The notes beneath the pieces are model-generated. The model was not told the DNA's origin and made no database searches. It was given only the letters and a program-made list of their open reading frames with translations. The position numbers were made by a program, and so were the translations under genes. From Thamnidium elegans (taxonomy: Eukaryota; Mucoromycota; Mucoromycetes; Mucorales; Mucoraceae), in NCBI GenBank assembly GCA_025201345.1, contig JAIXMG010000009.1, forward strand, positions 434,001-498,000: a stretch of DNA of 64,000 nt, read 5' to 3'. Shown here piece by piece: positions 44,243 through 55,252 of this stretch (its first letter is position 1; every line of letters begins with the position of its first letter).

Positions 44243-45283
44243 ATGGTAGAACTTAGTATACAAGAAAAGATGTGGGCAGTCTATACAATTCTTTTAATTG
44301 TATTAAACGTTTATCTTGGATTAAGAATACGTAAAAACATCTTGTTGATTCCATTTCTTGTATTTGGGTTAACTGTTACTATTGGTACTATATGCCTGTT
44401 GTCAGCAAATGCAAGTAAATATCCCTTATTTAAAACTGCCAAAGAATTAGCTGCCAGTCAACAACAAGTATTTAATGAAACGCATTATTGGCAGAGTCAA
44501 AGTTTAGCTTTAACCATATTACCTGCATCATCCATATTAATTCTTATCGGCATAATGGAAGCACAATTGATATATATTCGACATATGGCTGTAGCTATTC
44601 ATAACCGAGATCATTGGGGTAGTATCTATTTAAGAGATCCAGAGAAATCACAAGGATTTATATCTGCACAAAAAAAGAAGACATCATTAAGACCCTGGAC
44701 CTACTGGACAAGTTTAGTTTTAATGATACTTTACTTTTTAGGATGTATAGGTACAATTGTTGTTCAAACAACGGATCACAATAACAAAGAGTTGGGCGTA
44801 GCTATTTGTGTCTCCATCTTATGTTTACTTGGCTGTTTCAATGCCGGCGTTATCTGGTGTAGCTGTAACTCAACTACCAATCATATACGAACCATTCGTA
44901 ATAATCGAGATGACCTTATGTTCCTTCGGTTTACACCTATTTTATTCAGTGTGTTTATGATGGGTGTTACTAGTATTAGTTGGGTTTATTACCTAGATAA
45001 TTTATCAATGACGGGCTGGATCTTATTGGAAAGTTTTTCAATTTATTTACCATTCATCTTTATTTTGATCATGTGTATCTACACTGGTAAAATCCAAACC
45101 ATGGGAAGGCAATATCCAATCGAAGTAGCTCAAAGAAAACCACAAAGAAAAACGTACCCGCAAAAGAGAGATTATAGTTATCAAACCGTAAAAGATATGG
45201 AAACTGTTACCAAGAAATTGAGTTATTATGAAGTTGATAGAAACATTACTACACCACCACCCGCTACTTATCATCCTCACTAA
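44243..45283 (+). CDS. Multi-pass (about seven-helix) membrane protein, function unknown
   Basis: An intronless frame of 346 residues starts MVELSIQEKMWAVYTILLIV. Hydrophobic segments are seen at about residues 10-28, 36-54, 86-107, 155-175, 182-204, 226-247 and 257-280. A charged loop (HNRDHWGSIYLRDPEKSQGF) separates helices 3 and 4. The tail of about 65 residues is hydrophilic and ends PPPATYHPH. The topology suggests a receptor-like or sensor protein, but I see no family motif. The start codon is 63 nt downstream of the transposon end, and a run of about 22 A directly precedes the ATG. Confidence 0.75.
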   Translation: MVELSIQEKMWAVYTILLIVLNVYLGLRIRKNILLIPFLVFGLTVTIGTICLLSANASKYPLFKTAKELAASQQQVFNETHYWQSQSLALTILPASSILILIGIMEAQLIYIRHMAVAIHNRDHWGSIYLRDPEKSQGFISAQKKKTSLRPWTYWTSLVLMILYFLGCIGTIVVQTTDHNNKELGVAICVSILCLLGCFNAGVIWCSCNSTTNHIRTIRNNRDDLMFLRFTPILFSVFMMGVTSISWVYYLDNLSMTGWILLESFSIYLPFIFILIMCIYTGKIQTMGRQYPIEVAQRKPQRKTYPQKRDYSYQTVKDMETVTKKLSYYEVDRNITTPPPATYHPH

Positions 45284-45607
45284 CTAACTAACAAAAATAA
45301 AATAAAAAAATCACGCCACTTTGTTTTCTGTAAAACTTGTATCATAATATAATAAAGACTTTTCCTCTTAAAAAAAAGCAAAAGTAATATAGTGCACATG
45401 CATTAATGCATTGCAATAGGAGTTGTGTGTGTGATGCTAAACGTGACCGGTCTACATAGGATTTTTGCTTATTCATTTTTATTTTTTTCACACAGGCACC
45501 TTAAAAAAGTATAATAATCACACGCCAGTGCAACACAAGTTCTTTTCTCTCTCTTTCTTTCCTTCTTTTTTTTTTTATATACACATATACATATAATTTC
45601 TTTAACA
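45284..45607. other. Intergenic spacer before the kinase gene
   Basis: 324 bp with a 3' flank, then a pyrimidine tract (TCTCTCTTTCTTTCC type, 45546-45576) just upstream of the next start codon. No gene is seen. Confidence 0.5.
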
Positions 45608-46762
45608 ATGAGCTTACTGACATCCTATAGTTCAAAACTATTTAAACGTTCTTCTTCTACTTTGGCAGCACAAGTAACACCTTTACATAATACTAGCAAC
45701 AATTTGGTTGGACAGCCATTTTATATGAACAAAACGTTAGACAAGTATATCTTACAAAGTCCAACATCATTAACACTACGACAATTGATATTTTATGAAC
45801 GACATATTAATACAGAAAGATTATTAAAATCTGCTAATTATGTTCGAACGGAACTACCTATTCGAATTGCACACCGTATTCGAGAATTTCAAAAATTACC
45901 ATATATATTAGGTACCAATCCGCATATTGAAGGAGTATACAACCTGTACTGGCAAGCATTTGAAAGGATTCGAAAGATTCCTATGATCCAAACTCGACAA
46001 GAAAACGAAGTATTTTGTGAAATATTACAAGAATCATTAGACGCACACTTGGTAATTATACCTTTATTAGCGAAAGGTATTACAGAATGTGAACAACAAC
46101 ATCATCACATCATGTCAATGGATAAATTGGATCAGTTTATGAATGCCACTTTACGTTCACGTATTTCAAGACGCGTATTAACCGAACACCATTTAGTTTT
46201 ATCGAAAAAGAGGAAATCCATATTTAATGTTTGTTCAACACATAATGTATTAACTAAATGCATACATTTAGTTAATGCAAGTGTGCCAAAGCAAGGTATT
46301 GCACCTAAAATTACACTCAATGGAAATGATACCGAATTTCAATATGTTTCTGATCATGTTGAATATATTATATATCAGTTGTTATCTAATGCATTTAGAC
46401 ATTCAACAACATCTGGTCTAGAGCAAAAAGAGATTAAAGTGACAACATGTTCTAATGATACAGATGTACTGTTTCGTATATCTGATCAAGGCGGTGGTAT
46501 GAATAAAAAAGAATTTAATAATATTTGGTCTTATGGAAATTATAAACGTTTTGGAAATATGGAAAAGATACAACAATTGGAAGCAAAATTAAATGAACAT
46601 GATGTATTAAGAATACGACTGGGTATCGGACTACCGATGAGTAAAGTATATGCTGGTTATTTTGGTGGTTCTTTAGAGTTAATTACAATGGAAGGTTATG
46701 GTACTGACGCTTATGTTCGTATACCAAGACTAGGCACTACAAATGAAAATCTCGATAACTAA
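45608..46762 (+). CDS. Mitochondrial pyruvate (or branched-chain 2-oxoacid) dehydrogenase kinase
   Basis: These kinases phosphorylate and switch off the E1 subunit of the dehydrogenase complex in the mitochondrial matrix. The frame of 384 residues has no intron. Its N-terminus MSLLTSYSSKLFKRSSSTLA is basic and serine-rich, fitting a mitochondrial signal. The four-helix regulatory domain includes LPIRIAHRIREFQKLPYILG. The GHKL ATPase domain holds the N box (IIYQLLSNAFRHS), G1 (DQGGGM) and G2 (RLGIGLPMSKVYAGYFGG), then GYGTDAYVRIPRL. The family's regulatory-domain histidine may correspond to the ECEQQHHHIMSM region; I cannot fix the residue. Choice between pyruvate and branched-chain substrate is not possible from sequence alone; fungal Pkp1/Pkp2 are the closest named types. 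Confidence 0.9.
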   Translation: MSLLTSYSSKLFKRSSSTLAAQVTPLHNTSNNLVGQPFYMNKTLDKYILQSPTSLTLRQLIFYERHINTERLLKSANYVRTELPIRIAHRIREFQKLPYILGTNPHIEGVYNLYWQAFERIRKIPMIQTRQENEVFCEILQESLDAHLVIIPLLAKGITECEQQHHHIMSMDKLDQFMNATLRSRISRRVLTEHHLVLSKKRKSIFNVCSTHNVLTKCIHLVNASVPKQGIAPKITLNGNDTEFQYVSDHVEYIIYQLLSNAFRHSTTSGLEQKEIKVTTCSNDTDVLFRISDQGGGMNKKEFNNIWSYGNYKRFGNMEKIQQLEAKLNEHDVLRIRLGIGLPMSKVYAGYFGGSLELITMEGYGTDAYVRIPRLGTTNENLDN

Positions 46763-46859
46763 GAATTACTCATAACCAATAAAAGCTGATTTTTTATTTT
46801 AGCTTTTTTTCTTTTTCTTTTCTCTCTCTCTTTTTTTTTAGACCCTAAAACTAGTTAAC

Positions 46860-48697
46860 ATGAGCTCAAGTAAATATATATATATATATATATAAACAAC
46901 TTGTATACATTTTACCTTTTTACTTATTACTTGGCAACTTTCTCATGTAGATTTAAGAATTGCCTGTGTTGTAAATATATATTCGCCCTGTAAAAATAAA
47001 ATAAAATAAAGAAACTAATCTAACAATGTCGTTTTAGATGGTAGGTTTACCTGCAAGAGGTAAAACCTATATTTCACAAAAGGGTAAATATATTAAGGTT
47101 TTTTTTTTAAACGTAACACAATATCTCATACATATATAATAGTATGTCGTTATCTTACATGGTTGGGTATTAAAACCAAAGTGTTTAATGTTGGTAATTA
47201 CCGTCGACAACTTCATGGAGCCAACTTACCTCACACTTTTTTTGACCCACATAATACATTGGGAGAGCAACAAAGAAGAGAAGCAGCAGCGGCAGCTTTA
47301 CAAGATATGATTCGTTGGTTTAATGAAGATCAAGGTATTGTAGCCATTTATGACGCAACCAACAGTACCACGAAAAGACGTAGATGGTTATGTGATCAGT
47401 TAGGCAAACATGATATTCAAGTATTATTTATTGAATCCATTTGTCAAGACGAAGAATTGATTTTAGCTAATATTAAAGATGTGAAACTGTCGTCACCGGA
47501 TTATGTGAATATTGACCCGGATGAGGCAGCTATTGATTTTAGAGCTCGTATTGATCATTACAAGGAACAATATGAAACTATTACAGAACAAGAGTTGACT
47601 TATATTAAATTGATTAATGTGGGTAGTCAAAATATTATTAATCAAATACAAGGTTATTTGGAATCTAGAATTGTATATTATCTTATGAATCTTCATATTG
47701 CACCAAGAAAGATTTACTTTAGCAGAGTAAGCAATACTAAAAATAATAATAATAATAATAGATAAGGTATGGATACTAACGCTAAAAAATAAGCATGGTG
47801 AATCACAATATAATTTAAGCGGAAAGATTGGTGGTGATTCAAATTTATCTGAAAGAGGCAAATTATACTCTATTAAATTACCTGATTTGATAAAGAACAA
47901 TTTAGGTGACCAAGATTTAACAGTATGGACATCCACTATGAAAAGAACGATAGAGACTAGTCAAAACTTGGATTATCCAAAGTTACAATGGAAAGCTTTA
48001 GATGAATTAGATGCTGGTGTTTGTGATGGTATGACTTATGAAGAAATAGAGGTAAATATTTACCATGTTTCATAATACAATTTACTAACAAGTAATAACA
48101 ACAGCAAAAATATCCTGAAGACTTTGCAAACCGTGACGAAGACAAATTTAATTATAGATACAGAGGAGGTGAATCTTATGGTGATGTCGTCTTAAGATTA
48201 GAACCTGTTATTATGGAATTAGAAAGACATGAGAATATTCTTATTATAGGTCATCAAGCTATTTTAAGATGTGTCTATGCATACTTTATGAATTATAGTC
48301 ATGAAGAACTTCCTTATATCAAAATACCTCTTCATACTGTAATTGAGTTAACCCCTAAAGCATATGGATGTGAAGAAAAGCGATTTAAAGGTAGCAAATG
48401 AATACATAAAAATATATAATTTACTAACACACGCATATAGTCGATATTGAGGCCGTAGATACACATAGACCTAAAATCAAGAAATCTACTTCTATTCGTA
48501 AAATCAATACAAACTTAAAATTGAAATTACCTGCGGTTGGTGCAAGTGGCGAAATTGTTAATCCAATGAGTCCCATCATTCCTATTAGTCCGCAACTGTT
48601 CCCTAAACCAAGTAATTCGGCTACCACTACTGCTAAAGCTACTACTAGTTTAACTAACCTTGATATTGGTGACTCTGCTTGGCCGGATAAAATTTAA
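46860..48697 (+). CDS. 6-phosphofructo-2-kinase / fructose-2,6-bisphosphatase (bifunctional)
   Basis: The enzyme makes and breaks fructose 2,6-bisphosphate, the signal that sets glycolysis against gluconeogenesis. Two tiny first exons give MSS then NLRIACV, and the third starts [15 protein letters not shown], the Walker A motif. The kinase domain continues [20 protein letters not shown] and [14 protein letters not shown]. An intron with branch site TACTAAC and an AAG acceptor splits the phosphatase motif between R and H of [48 protein letters not shown] and GHQAILRC follow, so both catalytic histidines and the glutamate are present and both activities are expected. The C-terminal tail is serine/proline-rich, with [12 protein letters not shown] and [17 protein letters not shown], and ends at TAA 48695-48697. 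Confidence 0.93.
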
Positions 48698-48843
48698 CCT
48701 TTTTTTTATTGCAGAGCGGGAAATCAATATACATCCCATCTCTTTTTTTTAAATGAATAAACAAAAAACGTCTATTTATTTTTGCTTTCAATAACACAAA
48801 AAAAGAACGCTTTATATCCCTTTTTATTTTTGTATTCCTTTTT

Positions 48844-48881
<38 letters not shown>

Positions 48882-48892
48882 TAAGTAAACTC

Positions 48893-49018
48893 ATGTCGTC
48901 TGTTTTTGTACCCGAAAGTAGCGGCTCACCACAACAACAAAAGCAACCAGAACAAGCGAGACCTAAAAGACCAAGGTCAAGTTTAGCAGTAAGTACACAT
49001 TATTTATTTATATTTCCA

Positions 49019-49050
<32 letters not shown>

Positions 49051-51173
49051 CTTACATGTATAAAAAAAAACTACTTGTTAGTGTATTCGTTGTCGTAAAA
49101 AGAAAGTAAAGTGTGATTTCGTTCAACCAACATGTGGACGTTGTGCTATTGCAGGCTTACCATGTAGTTATGCTACGCCACCACGTAGAGTAGATGGGCA
49201 CGCCTTTGATCAACTTGGTAATCATGTAGAGGAGTTGAAAGAAAGAATGCAAAAGATGCAATCTGAACTTGCAATGATGAAAAACAATTTGCATCCTTTT
49301 GCGCCTACTACATCTGTTACAGCAGAAGACGATGGTTCAAGTCATTCAACACCCATGATGATGTCTGACAATGGTAATATGGCTTTGGCAACCTCTGGTA
49401 ATAACTCTGATCAATCTGTTACTTGGAAATTATCCTTATCACCTTCTGGTTTAAGAATCGATACCAATATTGCAAGTGTAGCTGATTTATATAGAATCTT
49501 ACTGAATGGAATCAGTCAATTGAATATCAATAATGATTCTACTACTAGTTTATTTAATCCAGAATCAAATAATAATAATTCACATAATTCGTTTACTTCT
49601 CGTGATAGACGTCAACAACAACAACAACAACAACAAAATAACAACAACAATACAACGAATAGAAGAACAGTAAATGGCGGTGGCGGCAATTATTTAGATG
49701 TCAATGATAATGAAAAAGGTGGTCGTTTATGGGAAGTTGATGAAAATGAAGCCAGAAAGATTATACAAGAAAAAAAATCAAGTGAAGATGTGTTACCAAA
49801 AGAAGTATTAGATAAGTTAATGCATAGTTGTTACAATACTTGTTTCTTAGCATATCAAATAGTTGATAAAGATGCATTCATTAATCAATACTTATCAGAT
49901 GAAGGATTAGACCCATTATTATTGAATTCAATTAATGCTTGGGTATCAAAGCATGGTTGTATTTATCATAATATTCATGGTAATACGATGAATACAAGTA
50001 TGGGTGAAGTTTACTTTAAAAATGCGCGACAATTATTGAAGAAATGCTTTGATATTAGTAGTCCAACAACTATTCATGCTTTATTGAACTTGTACATGTA
50101 CCAACTTAGTAGTGAAAGATCTAGTTTAGCTTACCTTTATATTGGTCTAGCTATCCGTATGGCTCAAGATTTAAAGTTTCACAAAAAGGAACATATGTCT
50201 GCTGATTTGAATCAACGTGAGACAAATAAAAGATTATGGTGGTCTGCATACTGGTTAGATTTATGTGCTGCTCTGGAATCTAATCGTCCTACTATGGTAG
50301 ATGATAAGGATTGTGATTTGGATTATCCTGTACGCTTAGATCATGAAGATGATGAAACTGGTTATCGTATTCATTTTGCTGTTTATTCAATTAAATTAAT
50401 GCGTATCAGAAAAGATATCACAAAGCATTTACCTTCTGAACAATCTGGTCAATCTTTACTCTCTGCTATCTCAAGATTAGAAAATGCTCTTACTAATTGG
50501 TTAACTGAATTACCTCAAGACCTTCACTTTGATGATCATTCAACTGTGTTCCAAAAGACAGGTTCCTTTAGAGATGAAGCTTGTTTGATCCTTAATATTC
50601 AATATCAAACAACTTGGATTATGCTGCATAAATTCTTTTTACCAAAGCAAGATCAAACTGCTACTCCTGTCGCTTTACTATCTCTTAATATTTGTACCAA
50701 ATCCGCAAACTTGATTACTCGTATGTTAAGTATCTATGCTTCCAATTTAAATTGGTGTCAATTCTTTTATGCTATGGATGGTATTATTGCAAGTGTTACT
50801 ATTCATCAAGTCAATGCTTTATCAAGTGAAAAGGAAGTTTCTTATTTAGCTCAACGTAATTTAATTATTACTGCTTCCGTGTTAAAGGAATCTCCTTTAA
50901 TGTATATGGTTAAAGTATGTGAAATCATTGAAAGCATTGAAGGCTTCTTGAAAAAGAATGGTTTATCTGCTGATATTGGTGATTTACCTGCTGTCAATGA
51001 AGATTCGATTAACCAACAATCGATTTCTTCTGTATTTCATCCTGCTGTATTTGAATCTCAAAGCTTGATGCATCAACAACATACACAACATCAGCATCAA
51101 CAACAACATCAGCCACAACAACAACAACAACAACAACAGCAACAGCAGCAACAGCAACAACACCAACAACAGC

Positions 51174-51240
<67 letters not shown>

Positions 51241-52180
51241 ACAACAACAGCAGCAACATCATCATCACCCATCTTATAATTCGGGTTCTTTATCACCATC
51301 AGTACAATCACAACATACGACTGGTATGATGAACTCACCTCAATCACAACACTCTTCAACGATCCGTGTGCCTTCTCAATTATCTTCTACCATGTTTCAA
51401 CAAAATGCTTCGCAACCAACTTCAGCTTCAACCGCTGCTGGACAGCAACAACCCATTCATAAAGCTCAACAACAACAACAACAACAACAACAAGCATCAT
51501 CTAATCCATCCATGTATAACAATACAAATATGATGGTTGAACCTAGTATGTTATTTAATGATCCAACTAGTTTAATGGGCTTTGATATACCTGCAGCAGG
51601 TCAAGGAGCAGGTATGGATCAATTGTTATTAAGAAACATGGGCTTTGATTTAAACAATTCTGGTAACACAACACCTGGTAACGATCGATTGTATATGTTT
51701 GATCAAGGCAACCGATCCACCACATCCAATACCAGTACTACCAACAGTAACTATGTATCTTCCTCTGTAGTTACGTCTACACCTTATGTTACTACTGAAC
51801 AACCTAACAACAACAACAACAATACGAATAATTATGGATTTAACAATACACCTAATTTTAATAATAATAATTCGGATAACAGCACCAGTACTAATAATGG
51901 TTCATACCCTTTTCTGAACAATACAGAAATTTTTGGTTTACCAACATCTACACCTCCTTACACCAACAATAACAGTCAAGCGTTCGATCCAAATAATATC
52001 TTTAGTACAATGAATATGGATCCTGCTACTATGTCCGCTTTGTTCTATAATAATTCTCAAATGACCAATTTTAATTATCAACAGCAACAAGGTGCTTCTA
52101 CTACAGAAGAAAATGATTTATTGTACGGCCCTAATAATGGAAGAAAGAGAGCACATCGTGATTGGGAAGACCCGTCTTAA
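48893..52180 (+). CDS. Zn2Cys6 (Gal4-type) transcription factor with fungal-specific middle domain and polyglutamine tail
   Basis: The start MSSVFVPESSGSPQQQKQPE is followed by one intron (about 48990-49080) that falls just before the zinc cluster CIRCRKKKVKCDFVQ...CGRCAIAGLPC, with the six cysteines in C-X2-C-X6-C-X6-C-X2-C-X6-C spacing. A short coiled coil follows (HVEELKERMQKMQSELAMMK). The fungal-specific transcription factor domain spans roughly residues 280-650, with YIGLAIRMAQDLKFHKK and NKRLWWSAYWLDLCAALESN. The last third is Q/N/S-rich with a long glutamine run (51110-51255). Total length is a little over 1,000 residues. The domain arrangement resembles xylanase/galactose-type regulators, but no orthologue or target can be assigned. 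Confidence 0.92.
51110..51255 (+). repeat. CAA/CAG tract coding for polyglutamine
   Basis: About 145 bases of CAA and CAG with rare histidine codons, in the Zn2Cys6 factor frame. A second shorter run is at 51465-51492. Confidence 0.9.
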
Positions 52181-53546
52181 AAAAAAATGTATTACTTTTT
52201 ATCAGCTCTCCTTTTTTTTTTCGTTATTCAATTATAAAATAAATAAAAAATAAATTGTGTCAAATTGAAAGGGGTTTTTGGATTATTTCGTTGTTCACTT
52301 ATTCCCGAGTAACAATATAATTTTATAGTACATAGTAGATTTAGTATCTCTTAATAACATAGCCTTTTTTATAATACACTTTTATTCATAGTTTGAAAAG
52401 TAAAAAAAAAATGACACGAAAATTAGTAAAAAAAAAAAAATCGCTTAAAAATAAATATGGAAACGATTCGATAACTAGGCCAGAATATCTAGTAGAATAT
52501 AAACACGTTGAAGTATGTCGAAAGAAGCAGCTGACCGGTAGTTTCGATGATCTATCTGCAAGTTTGATTTGTTATAAAGTATTTAATTTATAAGAATTGT
52601 TACTACCTTTACAGACCATATCCACTGTAGCAACGCATGGCTGGGACATCGCTTTTATAGGGATAGAGGATTTGGTACTGATATGAAAGTTTGTAAGGAC
52701 AGGTTCTGACACGCAGGGAAACATTTAATTGTGCGGAACTCGTCAGTCAACAAGACCGTGAAATGGTTCTTCTTAAGTAATGTCCGAAATTGCATTTGCC
52801 TCGTAGTTTGAGCTTAAAAATAGGGGTCGCTGTGATTAGAACAAGGTACAATTCAAAAGAAAATGCAACAGTCAATTACAGAATGCAATAACAAAAGATA
52901 ATTAAAAGAATATAAACTATAAGGCCGTACCCGAGAGAAGTACACTTTATAATTTTTATTAAATAAAAGATAATATAATGAGAAGATCCAGCACCTCATT
53001 TACATGAACACATTGCATAATTATAACTGTCAAGTATTATGCCAAATGTTAAACCAAATAAGCCAAACATATTATATTTTACTGTAAAAATAACAGTAAG
53101 TTTTTATTAAGAATGTTGCGGATAGATTATTAAAAGGAAGAAAAAAAAACATTAGGTTAATGTTTACATTTAATGAGAATTAGGGCAGACATTATCTTTC
53201 CCTTTTTAAGAAGCCTTTTCTTTTTTATAATGCCTTCCCTTTTTTATAATGCCTTCTTTTTTTTTTATAATGCATTCTCTTTTTTTAAGACATTCTTTTT
53301 TAAAACGCTTTCTCATTCTCTTTTTAGGACACTCATTTTTAAAGACGCCCATTTTTAAAGACACTCATTTTTAAAGACACTCATTTTTATTTATAGCTTT
53401 TTTTTTTCGTTTTTATTTTTTTTTTTGACCCTTTGGGTTGGGTTGCTAAATAAGAAAAAGTTAGAAATCAACTCTTTTTTATTTGCAGCAGAATGTTTTT
53501 ATGATACTTTCCTTCTCTCCTCGTATCACTCCAACTTTCTACCAGC
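52181..53546. other. Gene-free stretch
   Basis: Contains the Zn2Cys6 gene 3' flank and AT-rich DNA. A 66-codon frame at 52393-52593 starts in a poly-A-coded lysine run and has no family features, so I do not call it a gene. Confidence 0.45.
53205..53395. repeat. Imperfect short tandem repeats
   Basis: Units of the form CCTTTTTTATAATG repeat at 53209-53278. They pass into units of ACTCATTTTTAAAGAC repeated at about 53330-53395. The units are T-rich and diverged, and the stretch has no coding potential. Confidence 0.75.
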
Positions 53547-53795
53547 CAGTGCTTATGGTACCATTTGCGCCATGCAATTTTTTTTTTTTGGGAGTTTACA
53601 GATTTGACCCATCTGCAGGGCTTTTTTCCAAAAGAAACAACTTGTGAATTTACATCCCCACCCCGCGGTAAGAGAAAGCGGAATGGGGATGTAAACCCAC
53701 AACCTACCTCTCCGGAAAAAAACCACCACGGATGAGTCAAACTGCAAACACACAAAAAAAAAGATTACAAGGCGCAAATGGTACCATAAGCACTA
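53547..53795. repeat. Hairpin MITE of 249 bp (non-autonomous Tc1-like element)
   Basis: The two halves are near-perfect reverse complements. The left end reads CAGTGCTTATGGTACCATTT and the right end is its reverse complement, except that the last base is A rather than G. Paired inner blocks include TTTACATCCCCA (left half) and TGGGGATGTAAA (right half) around a short loop (about 53663-53680). The left end aligns with the terminal repeat at 44084-44177 (CAGT, CT, A, GGT, CCA, TTTGCG shared in order), so this looks like an internally deleted derivative of that family. No reading frame of its own is supported. Confidence 0.82.
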
Positions 53796-54945
53796 CTATT
53801 ACAGAAAAAAGACTTGATCAGAGTCCCAAAAACTGTAATAATAGTTAGTAAATATCTGGCCAGTTACCTTTTGTAGTTGTGAAGAAAAAAAAAAAGAGAA
53901 AAAAAACAAAAAAGAAAAAAAAAAAACGGGTCAATTTATACCCGTGATTCGTTGCCACGATTTGTGTGACGTGTGGCATTTTTTGTGTGACCTTTTTTTG
54001 TAGTGTTGCCTAGTTACAGTGAAGCTGGTTGATATAAACCAGCTATATATCTAACCTTTTGATTACTATTCAAGGTCTATTTTGGATTTTATTTGACAAA
54101 CTTAATTATTTACCTGTGCAATAATTAAAGTACTTATTTATTTGTGGTACAGCAGGAAAATCACTATTTTCCCTTTTATACAAACGTCAGGCACAGATTA
54201 TTTATGCGCCAATAATCACAATAACCTATAAGCGGTTATCTTTAACACAATCAATCCAACTGTCATTGAATTTAAATCTCACTTTCGTATAAAATAGCTA
54301 TCCTTTTTCAAATTATTAAAAACTATCTTATTTTAGACTTTTAACGAATTTTATAACAATATATCACTAATTGTCGTATATCTTTATTTATTTTAAACTA
54401 CATTTCTTTTAGTTGCTTTGACAAAAACTTCATTTGCAGCTTATTTTTTTTTCAAATAACTAGGCAACAAAGAACACACAAAGATAAAGTTGTTTTTAGT
54501 GCTATTATGAGTAGAGGCATCGATATTATATTTTTACGGAATTTTAATATTACAATGGACTGGGTATTGTATTAAATATTGTGGTCTATAGAGATGTGGT
54601 GATACGTAGAGGCATTGTAGTGTATAAGTGTATTGTAAAGTACAAGAATTCATAAAAAAAAAATATGAATGTATTGTAGCGTGTTTCAAATGTGTAGGAC
54701 AGAATAAACTAACTGTCATGGCTTAAATACATACATGTTAAAATCACTTGAACAAAGATTTAAGCTATTATCGAAACATAAGCATTGCAGAATGTAGAAA
54801 ATACATATTCTAAAGAGATAATGGACAAAAAATGATGGATTAGAATACTTGAAATAATTCTCAAGTTCACTCAACTTGCCATTTAAAAAAATATGTCCTG
54901 TATCTTCATTTGGAAGAACTTAGACAGAGCCACAGCCAAATTTCC

Positions 54946-54977
<32 letters not shown>

Positions 54978-55252
54978 GGTTAAAAACTTTGATTTTAAAA
55001 CAGCCTGTTCGTCTTTTTGCTCGACAGGCTAACATAAACCAATGTATTTAATTACCATTATTCTGTATTAGTGGTTTATTTTAGAGTCAATGCAAGTTAC
55101 TTGAGAACACCCTTAATTCAAAGACACAACTGCTTTTGTTTGTAAAAAGTGACGATTACTATTTTATCGGAGTTGCATAACTCAGAATAAAACGTTATTT
55201 GAACTTGCCGCCACTGAAAATGTAACTTTTTATTTTTTGTTTTGTTTTTAAA
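53796..55252. other. Gene-free stretch
   Basis: AT-rich DNA with A runs (one of about 31 A at 54944-54974) and a short region of loosely repeated ATTGTAG/GTGTA words (54560-54690). No supported gene is seen. It ends in the promoter region of the Rab escort protein gene. Confidence 0.5.

Noticed and set aside
50984..51359. Antisense poly-leucine and poly-valine/alanine frames
   Set aside because: Complement of the polyglutamine tract in the Zn2Cys6 factor; no independent support.
52393..52593. 66-codon lysine-rich frame
   Set aside because: The N-terminal half is translated poly-A; no homology recognised.
53553..53777. Two minus-strand frames over the hairpin
   Set aside because: They only read through the inverted-repeat MITE.
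54534..54719. 61-codon minus-strand frame with tyrosine/histidine/cysteine-rich sequence
   Set aside because: Comes from loosely repeated ATTGTAG/GTGTA words, not a protein-like sequence.
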